A stretch of 64,000 bases of DNA from Arthrobacter stackebrandtii (GCF_017876675.1 NZ_JAGIOI010000001.1:3782001-3846000); one strand, 5' to 3'; shown: positions 8,229-16,955, numbered from the stretch's first letter. Notes: generated by a model from the sequence alone, not told the origin. Numbers and translations are program-made.

Positions 8229-9359
8229 CTAATCCAGCCCCAGCTCCACGATTTTGTCGTCACCCGGTTTGGGATTGCCGCGGCCGTCTGTATTGTTCGT
8301 CAGGACAAGCAGGCGGCCGTCGGGCGTTAATACGACGTCGCGGAGCCGGCCCAGCTGGTTGGAAAGACGGGCGCTGGCGGAGGGCTCGCCGTCGAGCGTC
8401 ACCTGCCACAGCCGTTCCCCGCGCAGGGAAGCCATGTACAGCGTGGTCCCGGTGATGGCGATGCCGCTGGGGCTGGCCTCGGACGTGGGCCACTCGAGTG
8501 CGGGGTTGGTGAATTGCGGATCCGTGCCCTGGCCCTCAACGAGGGGCCAGCCATAGTTGTTTCCGGCCTTGATCTGGTTCAGCTCATCCCACGTGTTTTG
8601 CCCGAACTCCGAGGCCCACATACGGCCGGTTTCATCCCACGCCAAGCCCTGGACGTTGCGGTGGCCAAGGGTCCAGACCGGGCTGTCGTTGACGGGGTTG
8701 CCGCGGGGGATGGTGCCGTCGGGGGCAATGCGCAGGATCTTGCCGCCCAGGGACATGGGATTTTGTGCGTTGTTGCGGTTTCCGGCGTCGCCCGTGCCGA
8801 TGTAGAGCATGCCGTCAGGGCCAAATTTGATTCGTCCGCCGTTGTGGTTGTTGCCCTTGGGGATGCCGGTGAGCACGTCCACCGCCGGCCCAAGGCTGCG
8901 GTTCCCCGCCTGGCCCAGCAGTGGCATCCGCACAATCCGGTTGTCATCCGCCGTGGTCAGGTAGGCGTACACGGAAAGGCAGCCGGTGGCCGGGTCGGGC
9001 GTGGGGTGGTCCGTGCAGATTTCCAGCCCGGCAGCCAGGCCCAGCAGCCCGCCCTCGCCCTGGTGCACGACGCCGGGCACGCTGCCGACAAATTGAAGAG
9101 TGCCGTCCGGGGCAACGTCGAGGATCTGGCCCGTATCTCGTTCGCTGACCAGCAGGTGCCCGTCGCCCAAGGCCACCATTGACCAGGGGGCCTGAAGTCC
9201 GGTTGCCACGTCGGAGGAGACTTCGGAGGGCATGGGGCTGGGGGCGGGGGACTGGCACGAGGACAGCAGCAGTGCCACAGCGGCCAGCCCGGCCGCAATG
9301 GCCGAAGGGCGGTGGAATCCGCGCCGGAAGTGCTCCTGCCGGGCTCCACGCTGGTCCAT
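8229..9359 (-). CDS. Glucose/sorbosone dehydrogenase-like lipoprotein (PQQ-type beta-propeller)
   Basis: A 376-residue secreted lipoprotein. The signal peptide ends in the lipobox LLSSC (Cys about residue 35), followed by a Pro/Ser-rich tether, then the GSDH six-bladed propeller. Motifs NHNGGRIKFGPDGMLYIGTGDAGN and GHRNVQGLAWDETGRMWASEFG match the soluble quinoprotein glucose dehydrogenase/sorbosone dehydrogenase fold. It should act outside the membrane, oxidising aldoses if PQQ is bound. It is convergent with the sugar operon, so a link to the same substrate is possible but unproven. The ATG at 9359 has no ribosome-binding site; instead a TAGGCT box lies 7 nt upstream, so a leaderless mRNA is predicted. 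Confidence 0.9.
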   Translation of the reverse strand: MDQRGARQEHFRRGFHRPSAIAAGLAAVALLLSSCQSPAPSPMPSEVSSDVATGLQAPWSMVALGDGHLLVSERDTGQILDVAPDGTLQFVGSVPGVVHQGEGGLLGLAAGLEICTDHPTPDPATGCLSVYAYLTTADDNRIVRMPLLGQAGNRSLGPAVDVLTGIPKGNNHNGGRIKFGPDGMLYIGTGDAGNRNNAQNPMSLGGKILRIAPDGTIPRGNPVNDSPVWTLGHRNVQGLAWDETGRMWASEFGQNTWDELNQIKAGNNYGWPLVEGQGTDPQFTNPALEWPTSEASPSGIAITGTTLYMASLRGERLWQVTLDGEPSASARLSNQLGRLRDVVLTPDGRLLVLTNNTDGRGNPKPGDDKIVELGLD

Positions 9360-9365
9360 GGGACG

Positions 9366-9371
9366 AGCCTA
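9366..9371 (-). promoter_or_regulatory. -10 box TAGGCT, leaderless start
   Basis: TAGGCT on the minus strand fits the actinobacterial TAnnnT consensus and ends 7 nt before the ATG at 9359. No clear -35 box is seen. Confidence 0.5.
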
Positions 9372-9409
9372 CAACAAGGTGTGCCGGGCCGGGCGAAAGC
9401 GCCCCTTGC

Positions 9410-10168
9410 TCAATGCGGCACCGACTTCCATGCCGCATCGTCGCTTGCATACCGGGCCGCCGCTGCGGAGCGGTCCACGACGTCCAGCTTCCTGTACACA
9501 TGCTCCAGGTGCTTGGCCACCGTCCTCGGGCTGCACCCGAGCTGGCGGGCGATGGCCGCATTGGTGGCACCCGAGGCGGCCCTCCGCAGGACGTCCAGTT
9601 CTGCCGGAGTGAGCTGCTTCATGGACCGGCCCGGGGCTGCCATGAATTGGGCCCGCAGCTCCGAGATTCGCAGGAGCCCTGAGTAGGTATCGGCAAGGGG
9701 CCGGCGCAGAACCGAGAGCAGGTCGCGGTCCGACTCGCTGAAGTCGTGCCTGGTGCGGTTCAGTGCTATTCCGATGACGGTGGGTCCCCGGGCTGTGACG
9801 GTAATGGCAATTTGGTGCTCCACCGGGATGGGCCGGAAGAAGTACTCATAGAGATTCAACCGGTGGAACTGTGCTGACGCCATGAAGTCGCTGATTTTGA
9901 CAGGTGTGCCGTCGATGGAATGCCTGTAGTGGTTGACGAGGGGGTGTTCGTCCACGTACCGGGCAAAGGTCTCTCTTGTGCCAATGCCCAGGCTGCCGCG
10001 GGGAAAGTCCCAATAGCTGACACCCCGGGGGCCAATTTCGTTGTATGTGGCCACATCGCAGCCAATCAAGGCGGCCAGGGCGGGAACCACGAACTCGGGG
10101 AATTGGGCAGGCCGGGTCAGCGAATCCAGGCCCCCCACCAGGTTCACCACAGTTTCCAGCTGGTGCAC
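9410..10168 (-). CDS. LuxR-family transcriptional regulator
   Basis: About 252 residues. The C-terminal LuxR/FixJ helix-turn-helix is clear: LTPAELDVLRRAASGATNAAIARQLGCSPRTVAKHLEHVYRKLDV. The N-terminal 190 residues look like a GAF-like sensor (FPEFVVPALAALIGCDVATYNEI onwards) with no receiver domain and no Walker motifs, so it is not a response regulator or MalT-type protein. I prefer the GTG at 10168 because the predicted sensor starts just after it; a TTG at 10252 would add 28 residues. It is transcribed away from the DUF1059 gene, so a shared control region lies between them. The signal and targets are unknown. Confidence 0.88.
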   Translation of the reverse strand: MHQLETVVNLVGGLDSLTRPAQFPEFVVPALAALIGCDVATYNEIGPRGVSYWDFPRGSLGIGTRETFARYVDEHPLVNHYRHSIDGTPVKISDFMASAQFHRLNLYEYFFRPIPVEHQIAITVTARGPTVIGIALNRTRHDFSESDRDLLSVLRRPLADTYSGLLRISELRAQFMAAPGRSMKQLTPAELDVLRRAASGATNAAIARQLGCSPRTVAKHLEHVYRKLDVVDRSAAAARYASDDAAWKSVPH

Positions 10169-10341
10169 TGAAATGTACGTCCCGACCGCCTGATTTCTGC
10201 ATTGAAATGGCTGTTTTGCGGCACAAAATTCCGGCTGGGACAGCGTGCGCAATGTGCGTATATTCTACCGCCGCGAAGGAGTCTACCGTAATCCGCAAAG
10301 GGCCATTCGGGAAGCGCAAACAGGAAAGGAGGTGAAGAGGA

Positions 10342-10536
10342 ATGTCACGAGTGATGATTGACTGCCGGAAGGTTCCGAGCGATATCGGCTGCACCCTGAC
10401 CGTTGCCGGCACGGAGGAGGAAGTGCTGACTGTTTCAACGGCCCACGCGATCGCCACACATGGTGAGGTGGACGGGCCTGAACTGCAGGAGATGCTGCGC
10501 AGTGCCCTTGAGCCGGCCGAGATGTCGCTGGCATAG
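10342..10536 (+). CDS. DUF1059 small protein
   Basis: A 64-residue protein of the DUF1059 family. The conserved Cys in MIDCRKVPSDIGC, the alternating beta strands and HAIATHGEVDGPELQEMLRSAL match the family pattern. Metal binding by the Cys and His residues is possible but not established. The start is secured by a near-perfect ribosome-binding site, AAAGGAGGTGA, ending 8 nt upstream, among the strongest in the window, which suggests high expression. It is divergent from the LuxR regulator, which may control it. A 73-nt imperfect hairpin lies about 80 nt downstream. Confidence 0.85.
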   Translation: MSRVMIDCRKVPSDIGCTLTVAGTEEEVLTVSTAHAIATHGEVDGPELQEMLRSALEPAEMSLA

Positions 10537-10618
10537 TCGGACCGGGCAGCTGGACGGCAAGGGGGCCACACGGCCAGGGCCAGCACCAGGTGGCGATGCG
10601 GTCATCCGGAGGCATAAA

Positions 10619-10691
10619 AAAGCTGACCCGCGGCGGCAGTCGGACAAGGCGGGAAAATCGCGTTGTCGGACCGCTGCAGCGGGTCAGCTTT
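10619..10691 (-). terminator. Long-stem terminator between convergent genes
   Basis: AAAGCTGACCCGC (10619-10631) pairs perfectly with GCGGGTCAGCTTT (10679-10691). The inner 15 bases on each side pair with three mismatches, so almost the whole 73 nt can fold. Read on the minus strand the stem is followed by a run of T, making it a good intrinsic terminator for the uracil-DNA-glycosylase-like gene; it may also stop the DUF1059 transcript. Confidence 0.75.
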
Positions 10692-10719
10692 GTGCTCCAG
10701 GCGGTGGAACGGGACCGGT

Positions 10720-11355
10720 TCAGCGGCCCTTGACGGGGATGCCGTTGCGGGTCATCGACTCGGCATACGCCTTTGCGGATTCCAGGAGCCACTGTTCCTG
10801 GCGCTCGGGGGAGCCGGCAAAGCTGCGGCCTGAGAGCGAGCGGACCTTGTAGATGCCGAAGCCGCGCTTGTAAAGCATGGGACCCTGGGCCTTGAGGAGC
10901 TGGTCGGCCAGGCGGTGGGCCTCGGTGCCGTGGGCCACGAGGGCCGAGGCGCGGGGAACCAGGGTCAGGAACTTCACGAGGGGGCGCAGGCCGGCCTCGA
11001 TCTGGGGTGCCGTCAGGCGGCCGTTGGGCTCGCCCGGTGTGAACCAGGGGTGGACGTTCCACGGCATGACCAGGCTGGGGCGCAGGCCAAGCTGCCAGTG
11101 GATGCCGAGCAGGCGGGTGGCGGCCTGTTCGTCGCCGGCCGTGACAAAGCCGGAAGGGTCCATCTCGCCGACATTGGAGAACAGGCTGATGATCTTGCAC
11201 TCGTCTACATCGTGGACCGGGTCCACATAGGCCACCTGCTGCCCGGGCCGGGCCTCGGCCAGGGAGTCGCAAAGTTCGGTGATGGGAGCAATGTTTTCGT
11301 CGTATCGGCGATTCCAGAGCTGGTCACGCAGTGATTCAGTGGCCACGGATGTCAT
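10720..11355 (-). CDS. Uracil-DNA glycosylase-like family protein
   Basis: A 211-residue protein resembling the uracil-DNA glycosylase superfamily. The segment VAYVDPVHDVDECKIISLFSNVGEMDPSGF followed by LVMPWNVHPW resembles the Asp-Pro and Asn-containing motifs of the fold, and ALVAHGTEAHRLADQL resembles the late His-containing strand. Key residues do not match UDG families 1-5 cleanly, so removal of uracil is an inference. The start has AAGGAGAA 10 nt upstream. It is a single-gene unit with its own terminator and fits the window's general richness in DNA-repair genes. Confidence 0.65.
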   Translation of the reverse strand: MTSVATESLRDQLWNRRYDENIAPITELCDSLAEARPGQQVAYVDPVHDVDECKIISLFSNVGEMDPSGFVTAGDEQAATRLLGIHWQLGLRPSLVMPWNVHPWFTPGEPNGRLTAPQIEAGLRPLVKFLTLVPRASALVAHGTEAHRLADQLLKAQGPMLYKRGFGIYKVRSLSGRSFAGSPERQEQWLLESAKAYAESMTRNGIPVKGR

Positions 11356-11557
11356 TGAGGCGCAGTTCTCCTTCGAGGGGTGTTTGGGTAATAGCGGAAG
11401 GCCGCCTGATGGGCGGGGGTCCGACCTCCAAGCCTATCAATTTTTACCCGTCAACCAGCCATCCGGGGTTGTGCTAAAGGAGGGCGCAAAACGGTCATTT
11501 GTGAGAAACTCAACAGCCCAGGAAGGCCTCCGGGACGGTCTTGAGGGGCGAATTTCG

Positions 11558-12406
11558 GTGGTCGCGGCCATGGACAATTCCGTGACATTGTGCATCAATG
11601 GTCCGATGCATGATGAACGCTTCCTGGACCACGCTGCCGACTCCCTGGCGTCGTTGCCCGGAGTCCAAGCTGTCGCACTGGGTGGGTCAAGGGCCCAGGG
11701 GACGCACCGGCCCGACAGTGACTGGGACTTCGCCGTCTACTACAGGGGCCGATTCGACCCACAGGACCTTCGGGATCTCGCAGGGAGAAGCCCCGGTTGG
11801 GAGGGCCAGGTGTCTGAACTTGGCGGCTGGGGAGGTGGGGTCTTCAACGGCGGGGCCTGGCTTCGCATCGGTGGCCGGGCCGTAGATGTGCACTATCGGG
11901 ATCTGGACGTCGTCGAGCGGGAAGTGGGCAGGGCTGCCTGCGGGGACTTTGACATTGAGCCACTGATGTTCCACCTGGCCGGGATTCCGACATACCTGGT
12001 CGTGGGGGAGTTGGCCATCCTCCGGGTTCTCCGCGGCACTCTCACATCCCTGAACTATCCGGAACAGCTTCGGCGAAAAGCCCCGCCCACCTGGTCGGAG
12101 CGGGCCGAGCTGACCTTGTCCTACGCGCGGTCCCAGCTTGCGCCCCTGGGCTTGGGCGCCCAGTGTGCAGGCATGGTGGCCGTCGCCGCCGTCGAATACG
12201 GGCACGCCATCCTCGCATCGCGCGGCGAATGGACCACGAACGAGAGGCAAATTCTCGAGCGCGCAGGACTTGCCGGCGTCAACGCGCTGGTCCGGGGGAT
12301 GGGCCCTCAGCCTGATTCGCTGGTCCGCGCCACCGACGATGTGAGCCGCCTTTGCCGGCAATTGCTCGAGGATGCAGCGTCCCAAGGGGCCATGTTGCAG
12401 ATGTGA
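11558..12406 (+). CDS. Nucleotidyltransferase-domain protein
   Basis: About 282 residues. The N-terminal part has the polymerase-beta-like nucleotidyltransferase signature: ALGGSRAQGTHRPDSDWDFAVYY gives the G-G-S and D-x-D metal-binding residues, and a third acidic residue is likely in AVDVHYRDLD. The C-terminal half is helical, as in aminoglycoside-adenylyltransferase-type and minimal nucleotidyltransferases. GTG at 11558 is selected because GAGGGG lies 9 nt upstream; ATG at 11570 and 11606 are alternatives. An open frame continues further left to 11279 but overlaps the divergent gene and has no coding character. Substrate unknown; toxin-antitoxin or antibiotic modification cannot be decided from sequence. 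Confidence 0.83.
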   Translation: MVAAMDNSVTLCINGPMHDERFLDHAADSLASLPGVQAVALGGSRAQGTHRPDSDWDFAVYYRGRFDPQDLRDLAGRSPGWEGQVSELGGWGGGVFNGGAWLRIGGRAVDVHYRDLDVVEREVGRAACGDFDIEPLMFHLAGIPTYLVVGELAILRVLRGTLTSLNYPEQLRRKAPPTWSERAELTLSYARSQLAPLGLGAQCAGMVAVAAVEYGHAILASRGEWTTNERQILERAGLAGVNALVRGMGPQPDSLVRATDDVSRLCRQLLEDAASQGAMLQM

Positions 12407-12460
12407 ACGTTGCAGACGGCGGTCCCGGTGACTTAAACGCCGCAGACGGCGGTGCCGGTG
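12406..12460 (+). repeat. Imperfect 30-nt tandem repeat after the nucleotidyltransferase gene
   Basis: Two 25-nt copies starting at 12406 and 12436 agree at 22 of 25 positions around the core GCAGACGGCGGT, with a period of exactly 30 nt. The first copy begins at the last base of the TGA stop. It may be a small duplication in the 3' untranslated region. Confidence 0.5.
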
Positions 12461-12565
12461 TGGCCGGTGAAGGTCACAAGTGACAGGCAAGTGCCGGGCG
12501 GGGCAGGACAGGCGACCAAGGCGCAGCCGGTGGGGGCCCAGGGCAGCCGGCCCTGCCGCTGCAGG

Positions 12566-12835
12566 TCAGGCGGAGGTCTTGTTCCTGCCGGTGATGGCAC
12601 CGTAGACTCCGGCAACCACGAGCCCGCCGACGATGGCCAGGATCCACGATCCAAGGCTCCAGAAGCGCATGCTGCCGCTGTTGAAGAGCAGGTCCCCGAT
12701 CCAGCCGCCCACGACGGCGCCGACAACGCCCAGGACGAGGCTGGTGATCCATCCCCCGCCGACGCGCCCAGGCATGACCGCCTTGACGATGGCGCCCACG
12801 ATCAGGCCCAAAATGATCCAACCAAAGAAACCCAT
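12566..12835 (-). CDS. GlsB/YeaQ/YmgE-family stress membrane protein
   Basis: An 89-residue integral membrane protein of the transglycosylase-associated/YeaQ family, often induced by stress. Three Gly-rich helices are visible: IILGLIVGAIVKAVMP, SLVLGVVGAVVGGWIGDLLF and WILAIVGGLVVAGVYGAI, with the family motif GRVGGG after the first. The start at 12835 is supported by GAGGAGA. An in-frame extension to 13111 lacks coding sense. It stands alone, between a nucleotidyltransferase and an acyl-CoA ligase that is divergent from it. Molecular function is unknown for the family. Confidence 0.9.
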   Translation of the reverse strand: MGFFGWIILGLIVGAIVKAVMPGRVGGGWITSLVLGVVGAVVGGWIGDLLFNSGSMRFWSLGSWILAIVGGLVVAGVYGAITGRNKTSA

Positions 12836-13019
12836 GACTATCTCCTCTATTGATCCGTAACAGATCACCAATGGTGAAAGTGCTGCCGTTCTTGATGTGC
12901 CCGGGCCGCCGGGCGTTCCCGGCGGTTCCGTTGACCCCACGCTAGCCAGCCATCCCCCACACGTCCAGCACTGGGCGCGGCAAGTTTCATAATCGCTGCA
13001 CAGGCGGCAGGATGGGACC

Positions 13020-14834
13020 ATGGAGCCAGAAGCAAACCACGAAGCCAGCAACGCCCCGACCTCCGACGCCGCAGGTGCGGCAGCCGGCAACGCGGCAGGG
13101 GCCGCCCCCAATCCTCAGGCAGGCACCGCGCCCGGCCCGGTCCCGCAGCCCTGGGTGAAGAACTACCAGCCCGGCGTCCCGGCGGAGATCGAGCTGCCCA
13201 CGGAGTCGCTCGTGGAAATGTTCGAGCGTTCCGTGGAGGAGGCCGGGGAACTGCCCGCCATGGAGTTCTTTGGCCGGCGCACCAGCTACCGGTCCCTGGG
13301 GGAACAGGTGGCACGCGCTGCCGAGGGCCTGCGCAAGCTGGGTGTCCGCGCGGGAGACCGGGTTGCCCTCATCCTGCCCAACTGCCCGCAGCACGTCGTG
13401 GCGTTCTACGCCGTGTTGCGGCTGGGCGCCGTCGTGGTGGAACACAACCCGCTGTACACCTCCCGGGAACTGCGCCACCAGTTTGAGGACCACGGGGCAC
13501 ATGTCGCCATTGCCTGGAACAAGGTGGTCCCGGCTCTTCAGGAGTTCCCGGCCGACGTCACCGTCGAGCACATCATCGCCGTGGACCTGCTCGCCGAATT
13601 CCCGGCCGTCAAGCGCCTGGCCCTGCGGCTGCCGGTCAAGAAGCTGCGCGACACCCGGACATCCCTTACCGCCAAGGCCCCCGGCGCCACGCCCTGGAGG
13701 CAACTGCTCGCGGCTGGTCCCATCGACCCCGCCCACCAGCGCCCGGCAGTCACGGACCTCGCCGTCATCGGCTACACCTCCGGCACCACCGGCCGCCCCA
13801 AGGGCGCCATGCTGAGCCACTTCAACCTCTACTCCAATGCGCTGCAGGGCGAGGCATGGATGCACGGTGCCAGGAAGGGCAAGGAGGTCCTGTACGCCGT
13901 CCTGCCCATGTTCCACGCCTTTGGCATGACGCTCTACCTCACGTTCGGCATCCGCAAGCAGGGCCTGCTGGTCCTGTTCCCGAAGTTCGACACCGCCCTT
14001 GTGCTGGCCGCCATGAAAAAATCGCCAGCCACGGTCTACTGCGCCGTGCCGCCCATCTACGAGCGCACGGCCCTGGCCGCCAAGGAACGGGGCATCTCCC
14101 TGCGCTCATGCAAATTCTGCATCTCCGGCGCCATGAACCTGCCCGACCACGTGGTGGAGCTCTGGGAATCCGTCTCCGGCGGCCTGCTTGTGGAAGGCTA
14201 CGGCATGACCGAATCCTCCCCGGTGGCGCTCGGCAACCCCTTCGCCGAAACCCGCCAGGCCGGCACCATCGGGGTGCCGTTCCCCTCGACGCTCATGAAG
14301 GTGGTTGCGCCCCTCGGGGAGAACGACGGCGCCCGGCCCGCCGAGGAGGTGGCCCAGGGCGAACCGGGGGAGCTGCTGCTCAAGGGCCCGCAGGTCTTCC
14401 AGGGATACTGGAACAACCCGGAGGAGACGGCCAGGACACTGACGGTGGATGGTTGGCTGCGCACGGGCGACATCGTCACCGTCAATGCCGAAGGGTTCAC
14501 CACCATCGTCGACCGTGCGAAGGAGCTTGTCATCACCGGCGGCTTCAACGTCTCCCCGTCCGAGGTGGAAGCCGTGCTGCGCCAGCATCCCGATGTGGCG
14601 GACGCCGCCGTCTTCGGCCAGGAGTCGGGGCGCGGCGGTGAAATCGTGGTGGCCGCCGTGGTGCTTGATCCGGGCGTCGAGCTGGACGAAACTGCCCTGC
14701 GGGACCACTGCAAGGGGCTGCTGGCACGCTACAAGGTGCCCGTCCGCGTCGTTGCCATCTCCGAAATGCCCAAATCCATGCTGGGCAAGGTCCTGCGCAA
14801 GCAGGTGAAGGAGCAGGTGCTTCCGCTGCTGTAG
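13020..14834 (+). CDS. Long-chain fatty-acid--CoA ligase (AMP-forming)
   Basis: A 604-residue ANL-superfamily adenylate-forming enzyme that should activate fatty acids with ATP and CoA. After an unusual Ala/Pro-rich N-terminal tail of about 45 residues come the P-loop [16 protein letters not shown] (around 260), the A5 motif GYGMTESSP (around 400), the A7 motif WLRTGDIV (about 480) and the terminal catalytic Lys in [16 protein letters not shown] lies 7 nt before the ATG, and TTTCAT 17 bp further up, so this may also be leaderless. It is a single gene; chain-length preference cannot be read. Confidence 0.92.
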   Translation: MEPEANHEASNAPTSDAAGAAAGNAAGAAPNPQAGTAPGPVPQPWVKNYQPGVPAEIELPTESLVEMFERSVEEAGELPAMEFFGRRTSYRSLGEQVARAAEGLRKLGVRAGDRVALILPNCPQHVVAFYAVLRLGAVVVEHNPLYTSRELRHQFEDHGAHVAIAWNKVVPALQEFPADVTVEHIIAVDLLAEFPAVKRLALRLPVKKLRDTRTSLTAKAPGATPWRQLLAAGPIDPAHQRPAVTDLAVIGYTSGTTGRPKGAMLSHFNLYSNALQGEAWMHGARKGKEVLYAVLPMFHAFGMTLYLTFGIRKQGLLVLFPKFDTALVLAAMKKSPATVYCAVPPIYERTALAAKERGISLRSCKFCISGAMNLPDHVVELWESVSGGLLVEGYGMTESSPVALGNPFAETRQAGTIGVPFPSTLMKVVAPLGENDGARPAEEVAQGEPGELLLKGPQVFQGYWNNPEETARTLTVDGWLRTGDIVTVNAEGFTTIVDRAKELVITGGFNVSPSEVEAVLRQHPDVADAAVFGQESGRGGEIVVAAVVLDPGVELDETALRDHCKGLLARYKVPVRVVAISEMPKSMLGKVLRKQVKEQVLPLL

Positions 14835-14902
14835 GCCTGTTCGCGGCGGCCGCGGGTGATTACGCTGGAACAGGTGGGGCCACCCGAAAGGAAGTGCGTG
14901 AA

Positions 14903-15283
14903 ATGTTTGAAAACAGCAAGGCGTTTGCCGGGTTTTCCGTGGACGACATCGAGGCCGCCCGGGGGTTCTACGGAGGGACGCTGGGCCTTGAACTGGCCCA
15001 GGATCAGATGGGCAACCTGCGGCTCCTGCTGCCCGGCGGCGGCTCGGTCCTGGTGTATCCGAAGGGCGCCGCCCATGAGCCGGCGTCGTTCACGGTCCTG
15101 AACTTTCCCGTGCCCGACGTCGAAGGTGCGGTTGATGCGCTGGCGGCGGCCGGCGTCGAATTAGAGCACTATGCGGGAACACCTCTCGAAACCGACGCCA
15201 AGGGCGTCTTCCGCAGCGGCGGGCCGCTGATTGCCTGGTTCAAGGACCCCGCCGGGAACGTGCTCAGCGTGCTTGAGGGGTAG
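14903..15283 (+). CDS. VOC-family (glyoxalase-like) protein
   Basis: A 126-residue vicinal-oxygen-chelate protein with two beta-alpha-beta-beta-beta units: [23 protein letters not shown] opens the first and [21 protein letters not shown] the second; the end [19 protein letters not shown] is typical. Function in this superfamily ranges over glyoxalase, dioxygenase and resistance proteins and is not predictable. ATG at 14903 is preferred over GTG at 14894 because AAAGGA lies 9 nt upstream of the former. Confidence 0.87.
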   Translation: MFENSKAFAGFSVDDIEAARGFYGGTLGLELAQDQMGNLRLLLPGGGSVLVYPKGAAHEPASFTVLNFPVPDVEGAVDALAAAGVELEHYAGTPLETDAKGVFRSGGPLIAWFKDPAGNVLSVLEG

Positions 15284-15289
15284 CGCTAC

Positions 15290-15318
15290 TTGCCGATATC
15301 TTCTGATTCAAATATGAT
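15290..15318 (+). promoter_or_regulatory. Promoter of the first LLM oxidoreductase gene
   Basis: TTGCCG (15290-15295) and TATGAT (15313-15318) with a 17-bp spacer, in a locally A/T-rich stretch. It predicts a leader of about 58 nt before ATG 15383. Confidence 0.65.
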
Positions 15319-15382
15319 CTGTAAAACCGCGTAGTTTCGTGGGCCGGTGCGGATGCCGGAACGGATGAACTTGGAAGGCACC

Positions 15383-16426
15383 ATGGAAATCGGCGCATAC
15401 AGCTTTGGCGACACACCCCGGAACGACGACGGAACCCACCAGGCCACGGCCGGCGGCATCAGGAACCTCTTTGATGCGATCGTGCACGCCGACAAGCAGG
15501 GGCTCGACTACTTCGGCGTGGGGGAGCACCACACCGTGAGCATGCCGGCGTCATCCCCCGGGGCCATGCTGGCCGCCGCTTCCGCGGCAACGAAAAACAT
15601 CATCCTGGGCAGCGCCGCCAGCATCATCAGCACCGACGACCCCGTGCGGGTGTTTCAGCAGATGGCCACTGCCGACGCCGTCTCCGGCGGCGGGCGCATT
15701 GAAATCACGGCGGGCCGCGGTTCGTCGGTGGAAACGTTCCCGCTGTTTGGCTACGAACTGCGCGACTATGACCGGCTGTACTCCGAAAAGCTGGAGCTGC
15801 TCCTGGCCCTCAACAACGCCGGGGGCGAGAATGTGAGCTGGTCCGGCAGCGTCAGGCCCGCCATCGACAACCTTGCCGTCGTCCCCCGGCCGGTGCAGGG
15901 GCAGCTGCCGGTGTGGATAGCAACCGGCGGCAGCCCGGCGTCGTCCGCCCGGGCCGGTGCGCTGGGGCTGCCCGTTTCTTATGGCATTATTGGCGGCGCA
16001 CCGCACCGCTTCGCGCCCCTGGCCGAACTGTATCGCCAGTCGGCGGCCCAGGCCGGGCACAGCGGCGCCAACATCAAGGTGTCCGTCGCGGCGCTGGGGC
16101 TGGTGGCGCGCACCAAGAAGGAGGCGCTGGAGCGCTTCTACCCGGGCTGGCACAACCTCAGCGTGGAAATGGGCCGGCTGCGCGGCTGGCCCGCCCCGGA
16201 CAGGGGTGCCTACCTCGCCCAGGCGGATGCTCCCGGAGCCTACTATGTTGGGGATCCGGATGAAGTGGCACGTCGGATTGTCGACCTTCACGGCCACATG
16301 GGGCACATGCGCCACTTCCTGCAAAGCGACATTGGCGGGCTGCCCCAGGAGCACTTCCTGGAATCCATCACGCTGCTGGCGCAGGAGGTCAAGCCGCGCG
16401 TGGACCGGCTGCTCGCCAGGAAGTAG
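15383..16426 (+). CDS. LLM-class flavin-dependent oxidoreductase
   Basis: A 347-residue bacterial-luciferase-like TIM barrel that should use FMN (or F420) with a reduced partner. Landmarks are LDYFGVGEHHTVSM, DDPVRVFQQMATADAVSGGGRIEITAGRGS, FPLFGYELRDYDRLYSEKLELL and WIATGGSPASSARAGALG. ATG at 15383 is chosen because GGAAGG precedes it; starts at 15347 and 15365 lack a site. It is clearly paralogous to the gene at 21403 (same length, shared GVGEHH, DDP-RVFQ and YD/YE-EKLEL blocks). Substrate unknown. Confidence 0.9.
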   Translation: MEIGAYSFGDTPRNDDGTHQATAGGIRNLFDAIVHADKQGLDYFGVGEHHTVSMPASSPGAMLAAASAATKNIILGSAASIISTDDPVRVFQQMATADAVSGGGRIEITAGRGSSVETFPLFGYELRDYDRLYSEKLELLLALNNAGGENVSWSGSVRPAIDNLAVVPRPVQGQLPVWIATGGSPASSARAGALGLPVSYGIIGGAPHRFAPLAELYRQSAAQAGHSGANIKVSVAALGLVARTKKEALERFYPGWHNLSVEMGRLRGWPAPDRGAYLAQADAPGAYYVGDPDEVARRIVDLHGHMGHMRHFLQSDIGGLPQEHFLESITLLAQEVKPRVDRLLARK

Positions 16427-16494
16427 CACGGAGGCTCTGCCCGCTCTGGGTATCCGGAACGCGCCCCGGGGGCGCCCGCTTCGTTCGTCCGTGC
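16426..16494 (+). terminator. Nested hairpins after the LLM gene
   Basis: An outer inverted repeat GCACGGA (16426-16432) / TCCGTGC (16488-16494) encloses a G/C hairpin GCGCC-CCGGG-GGCGC (16461-16475). The outer arm begins at the last base of the stop codon. No T run follows, so the termination role is tentative. Confidence 0.35.
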
Positions 16495-16548
16495 CATCGG
16501 GGCTGCCTGCCCTTTGTTGACATTATTTCTGCCGGAACTCTTTCAATC

Positions 16549-16575
16549 ACAGTAGTTGATCAGATACAGTAGTTG
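16549..16575 (+). promoter_or_regulatory. PadR control region: -10 TACAGT and direct repeat
   Basis: ACAGTAGTTG occurs at 16549-16558 and again at 16566-16575, a 17-nt period. The second copy overlaps a TAnnnT box, TACAGT (16565-16570), which ends 8 nt before the padR-type gene's ATG, so the mRNA may be leaderless and the repeat may be an autoregulatory operator. A TTGACA lies further up at 16517-16522 but at poor spacing. Confidence 0.45.
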
Positions 16576-16577
16576 TC

Positions 16578-16955
16578 ATGGTGAAGAACCCAGACATCAG
16601 TCCGCAGCATACTGAGCCGTTTGCCGCGGACCTGCTGCGGGGCCACACGGACACAATCGTTCTCGGGGTGCTCCGGGATGCGGAAAGCTACGGCTTCGAG
16701 ATCTACAAGACCATCCGGGATGCCACCGGGGGAGCGTATGAAATCAAGGAAGCCACCCTTTACGCCACATACCGCCGGCTGGTGAAGGACGGACTCGTCG
16801 AGGCCAGCTGGGGAGATGAAACACAGGGTGGGCGCCGGAAGTACTACCGCATCACCGACGCCGGCCGTGCCGTCTACCAGCAAAACGTGCAGCACTGGAC
16901 GGCCACGGCGAACATCATCAACAAGCTTCTGAACGTGAAAGGCGGCACACCATGA
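16578..16955 (+). CDS. PadR-family transcriptional regulator
   Basis: A 125-residue PadR winged-helix repressor. The start LLRGHTDTIVLGVLRDAESYGFEIYKTIRDATGG, then EATLYATYRRLVKDGLVEASWG and RRKYYRITDAGRAVY give the full winged helix with its beta wing; the C-terminus is a dimerisation helix. Its stop overlaps the start of the following membrane-protein gene (ATGA), a common PadR arrangement in which the pair responds to membrane or drug stress. Direct repeats at its own promoter suggest autoregulation. Confidence 0.93.
   Translation: MVKNPDISPQHTEPFAADLLRGHTDTIVLGVLRDAESYGFEIYKTIRDATGGAYEIKEATLYATYRRLVKDGLVEASWGDETQGGRRKYYRITDAGRAVYQQNVQHWTATANIINKLLNVKGGTP

Noticed and set aside
10720-11355. 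Calling the glycosylase-like protein a certain UDG
   Set aside because: The canonical UDG family motifs are only partly matched, so it is kept as a superfamily-level call.
11279-11557. N-terminal extension of the nucleotidyltransferase
   Set aside because: Overlaps the divergent glycosylase-like gene and has no conserved sequence; GTG 11558 has a proper ribosome-binding site.
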